NCBI RefSeq assembly: GCF_051020985.1
Contig: NW_027475169.1
Coordinates: 372,001 to 436,000, forward strand
DNA: 64,000 nucleotides
Direction of reading: 5' to 3'
Origin: Nomia melanderi
Taxonomy: Eukaryota > Arthropoda > Insecta > Hymenoptera > Halictidae
In this document: in pieces, positions 62,206-64,000 of the stretch
Position numbering within the stretch: position 1 is the stretch's first letter
How the letters are laid out: the number at the start of each line of letters is the position of its first letter
The notes under the pieces: model-generated
Told to the model about the DNA's origin: nothing
The model's input: the letters and a program-made list of their open reading frames with translations, nothing else
Databases searched by the model: none
Translations under genes and position numbers: made by a program

Positions 62206-64000
62206 AGGGGCCGAGAAAACCACAGTCTCGTGGGGCCGGACACTCAGGGTCAGGGAAAAATCCAATATATATCTGGTGATATCTTGGGTGCTATTAGAGA
62301 TAGCGCAATAAACCAAAGTGAATTATCTGCAGGAGGCCCTGGCGCATGAAGCTGTGCAGCGGGAACGACCTCGGACCACCAGGGGCCGAGACAACCACCG
62401 TCTCATGGGGCCGGACACTGAGGGTCAGGGTAAAATCCAATATATATCTGGTGATATCTCGGGTGCTTATTACATATAGCGCAATAAATCAAAGTGCATT
62501 GTCTGTAGGAGGCCCTGGCTCATGAATCTGTGCAGCGGGAACGACCTCAGACCACCAGGGGCCTAGAATACCACAGTCTCATGGGGCCGGACACTCAGGG
62601 TCAGGGCAAAATCCAATATATATCTGGTGATATCTCGGGTGCTAATAGAGATAGCGTAATGAAACAAAGAGAATTATCTGCAGGGGCCCTGGCGCATGTA
62701 TCTGTGCAGCGGGAACGACATAGGACCACCAGGGGCCGAGAAAACCACCGTCTTACTGCGCCGGACACTCAGGGTCAGGGGAAAATCCAATATATATCTG
62801 GTGATATCTCGGGTGCTATTACAGATAGGGTAATATATCAAAGTGCATTGTCTGCAGGAGGCCCTGGTGCATGAATCTGTGCAGCGGGAACGACCTCGGT
62901 CCACCAGGGGCCGAGAAAACCACCGTCTCATGGGGCTGGACATTCAGGGTCAGGGGAAAATTCAATATATATCTGGTGATATCTCGAGAGCTATTAGAGA
63001 TAGCGCAATAAACCAAAGTGAATTATCTGCAGGAGGCCCTGGCGCCTGAATCTGTGCAACGGGAACGACCTCGGACCACCAGGGGCCGAGAAAACCACCG
63101 TCTCATGGGGCTGAACACTCAGGGTCAGGGGAAAATCCAATATATATCTGGTGATATCTCGGGTGCTATTACAGATGCGGCAATAAATCAAAGTGCATTG
63201 TCTGTAGGAGGCCGTGGCGCATGAATCTGGGCAGCGGGAACGACCTCGGACCACCAGGGGCCGAGAAAACCACAGTCTCATGGGGCCGGACACTCAGGGT
63301 CAGGGAAAAATCCAATATATATCTGGTGATATCTTGGGTGCTATTAGAGATAACGCAATAAACCAAAGTGAATTATCTGCAGGAGGCCCTGGCGCATGAA
63401 TCTGTGCAGCGGGAACGACCTCGGACCACCAGGGGCCGAGACAACCACCGTCTCATGGGGCCGGACACTGAGGGTCATGGTAAAATCCAATATATATCTG
63501 GTGATATGTCGGGTGCTATTACAGATAGCGCAATAAATCAAAGTGCATTGTCTGTAGGAGGCCCTGATGCATGAATCTGTACAGCGGGAACGACCTCGGA
63601 ACACCAGGGGCCGAGAAAACCACAGTCTCATGGGGCCGGACACTCAGGGTCAGGGGAAAATCCAATATATATCTGGTGATATCTCTGGTGCTATTACAGA
63701 TAGCGCAATAAATCAAAGTGCATTGTCTGTAGGAGGCCCTGGCGCACGAATCTGTGCAGCGGGAACGACCTCGGACCACCAGGGGCCGAGAAAACCACAG
63801 TCTCATGCGGCCGGACACTCAGGGTCAGGGGAAAATCCAATATATATCTGGTGATATCTCGGGTGCTATTAGAGATAGCGCAATAAACCAAAGTGAATTA
63901 TCTGTAGGAGGCCCTGATGCATGAATCTGTGCAGCGGGAACGACCTCGGACCACCAGGGGCCGAGAAAATCACAGTCTCATGGGGCCGGACACTCAGGGT
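62206..64000. repeat. 11-monomer HOR, copy B (cut by the window end)
   Basis: Second copy, still matching copy A at base 64,000. Besides the one-base indel I saw two or three substitutions: GACCAGCAGGGG against GACCACCAGGGG, GCCGAGGAAACC against GCCGAGAAAACC, and one in CAGCAGGGG/GCTGGCC-type units (CCGGCAGG-like change not certain). Identity is above 99.5%. A third copy may continue beyond the window. Confidence 0.92.
63908..64000 (+). repeat. Partial last monomer
   Basis: The first 93 bases of a monomer of the CCCTGATGCATG class, cut by the window end at CACTCAGGGT. The array clearly continues. Confidence 0.9.

Larger units (their letters stand above)
1..64000. repeat. 175-bp tandem satellite array (365 complete monomers plus a partial one)
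   Basis: The same roughly 175-bp unit is repeated head to tail from the first base to the last, with no inversion, gap or foreign insertion. I number monomers from GAGGCCCTGGCGC. Landmarks in order are GTGCAGCGGGAACG (22-35), CTCGGACCACCAGGGG (38-53), CCGAG (54-58), CATGGGGCCGGACAC (72-86), the AT-rich box AATCCAATATATATCTGG (102-119), GATATC (121-126), GGGTGCTATT (129-138) and ATAGCGC (143-149). Most units are 175 bp; 177-bp units carry GCCGTTAG, 176-bp units carry CCACGCG, and a few are 172-174 bp. Known indels sum to +32, which accounts exactly for the phase at the window end. Short open frames on both strands are by-products of the repeat. A eukaryotic satellite is near certain; a centromeric or subtelomeric location is inference. 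Confidence 0.98.

Noticed and set aside
1..64000. Hundreds of 60-117-codon open frames on both strands, giving repetitive peptides
   Set aside because: They recur every 175 bp with the monomer, overlap each other on both strands, stop within two monomers because 175 is not divisible by three, and show no codon-position bias or recognisable domain. They are by-products of the satellite.
1..64000. CRISPR array
   Set aside because: The whole 175-bp unit is repeated, with no unique spacers between short repeats, and there are no cas genes.
1..64000. Transposon or LTR insertion inside the array
   Set aside because: The monomer count and the summed indels account for every base to within the visible variants, leaving no room for a foreign insert. 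No terminal inverted repeats or target-site duplications were seen.

Overview
The whole 64 kb window is one uninterrupted head-to-tail satellite DNA array. The unit is about 175 bp, always in the same orientation. I find no gene, RNA gene, transposon or non-satellite sequence on either strand. Counting base 1 as the start of a monomer, the last monomer starts at 63,908. That distance equals 365 x 175 + 32, and the length-changing indels I could see also sum to +32. The window therefore holds 365 complete monomers plus a 93-bp partial one. Short open frames occur on both strands at 175-bp intervals, but 175 is not a multiple of three, so none runs through several units; I treat all of them as non-coding.

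Organism: this is almost certainly eukaryotic chromosomal DNA, because bacteria and phages do not carry tens of kilobases of gene-free 175-bp satellite. A unit near nucleosome length in nested higher-order repeats (HORs) fits a centromeric, pericentromeric or subtelomeric block. I do not recognise the family and name no species. The consensus is 52% GC: a GC-rich first part (bases 1-100, 64% GC) and an AT-rich second part (bases 101-175, 36% GC). It has an EcoRV site at 121-126, two short inverted repeats (38-58 and 133-147) and nine CpGs.

Layout. 1-13.0 kb: 10- to 18-monomer blocks repeated at offsets of about 2,629, 2,803 and 5,432 bp. 13.0-18.9 kb: monomers of exactly 175 bp with a local subfamily (GGTGCCTGA) in blocks offset by 525, 1,400, 1,750 and 2,100 bp. 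18.9-23.9 kb: mixed, with a run of three near-identical monomers. 23.88-27.04 kb: a clean tandem pair of a 9-monomer 1,577-bp HOR. 28.39-34.1 kb: overlapping 11-monomer (1,927 bp) and 9-monomer (1,579 bp) HORs. 35.13-39.18 kb: a 1,253-bp segment present twice, 2,800 bp apart, with no mismatch seen. 36.4-51.7 kb: the most diverged part, with most of the rare subfamilies. 51.7-56.3 kb: young duplications at 701, 1,051 and 3,153 bp. 60.28-64.0 kb: an 11-monomer HOR (about 1,924 bp) whose second copy runs off the window end.

Nothing here works as a pathway. The biology is the array itself: local bursts of unequal exchange or replication slippage, mosaic monomers that look like gene-conversion products, and conserved sub-motifs that could position nucleosomes or bind a satellite-specific protein. 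Block edges were set by eye at the first mismatching base and are good to roughly 20 bp.
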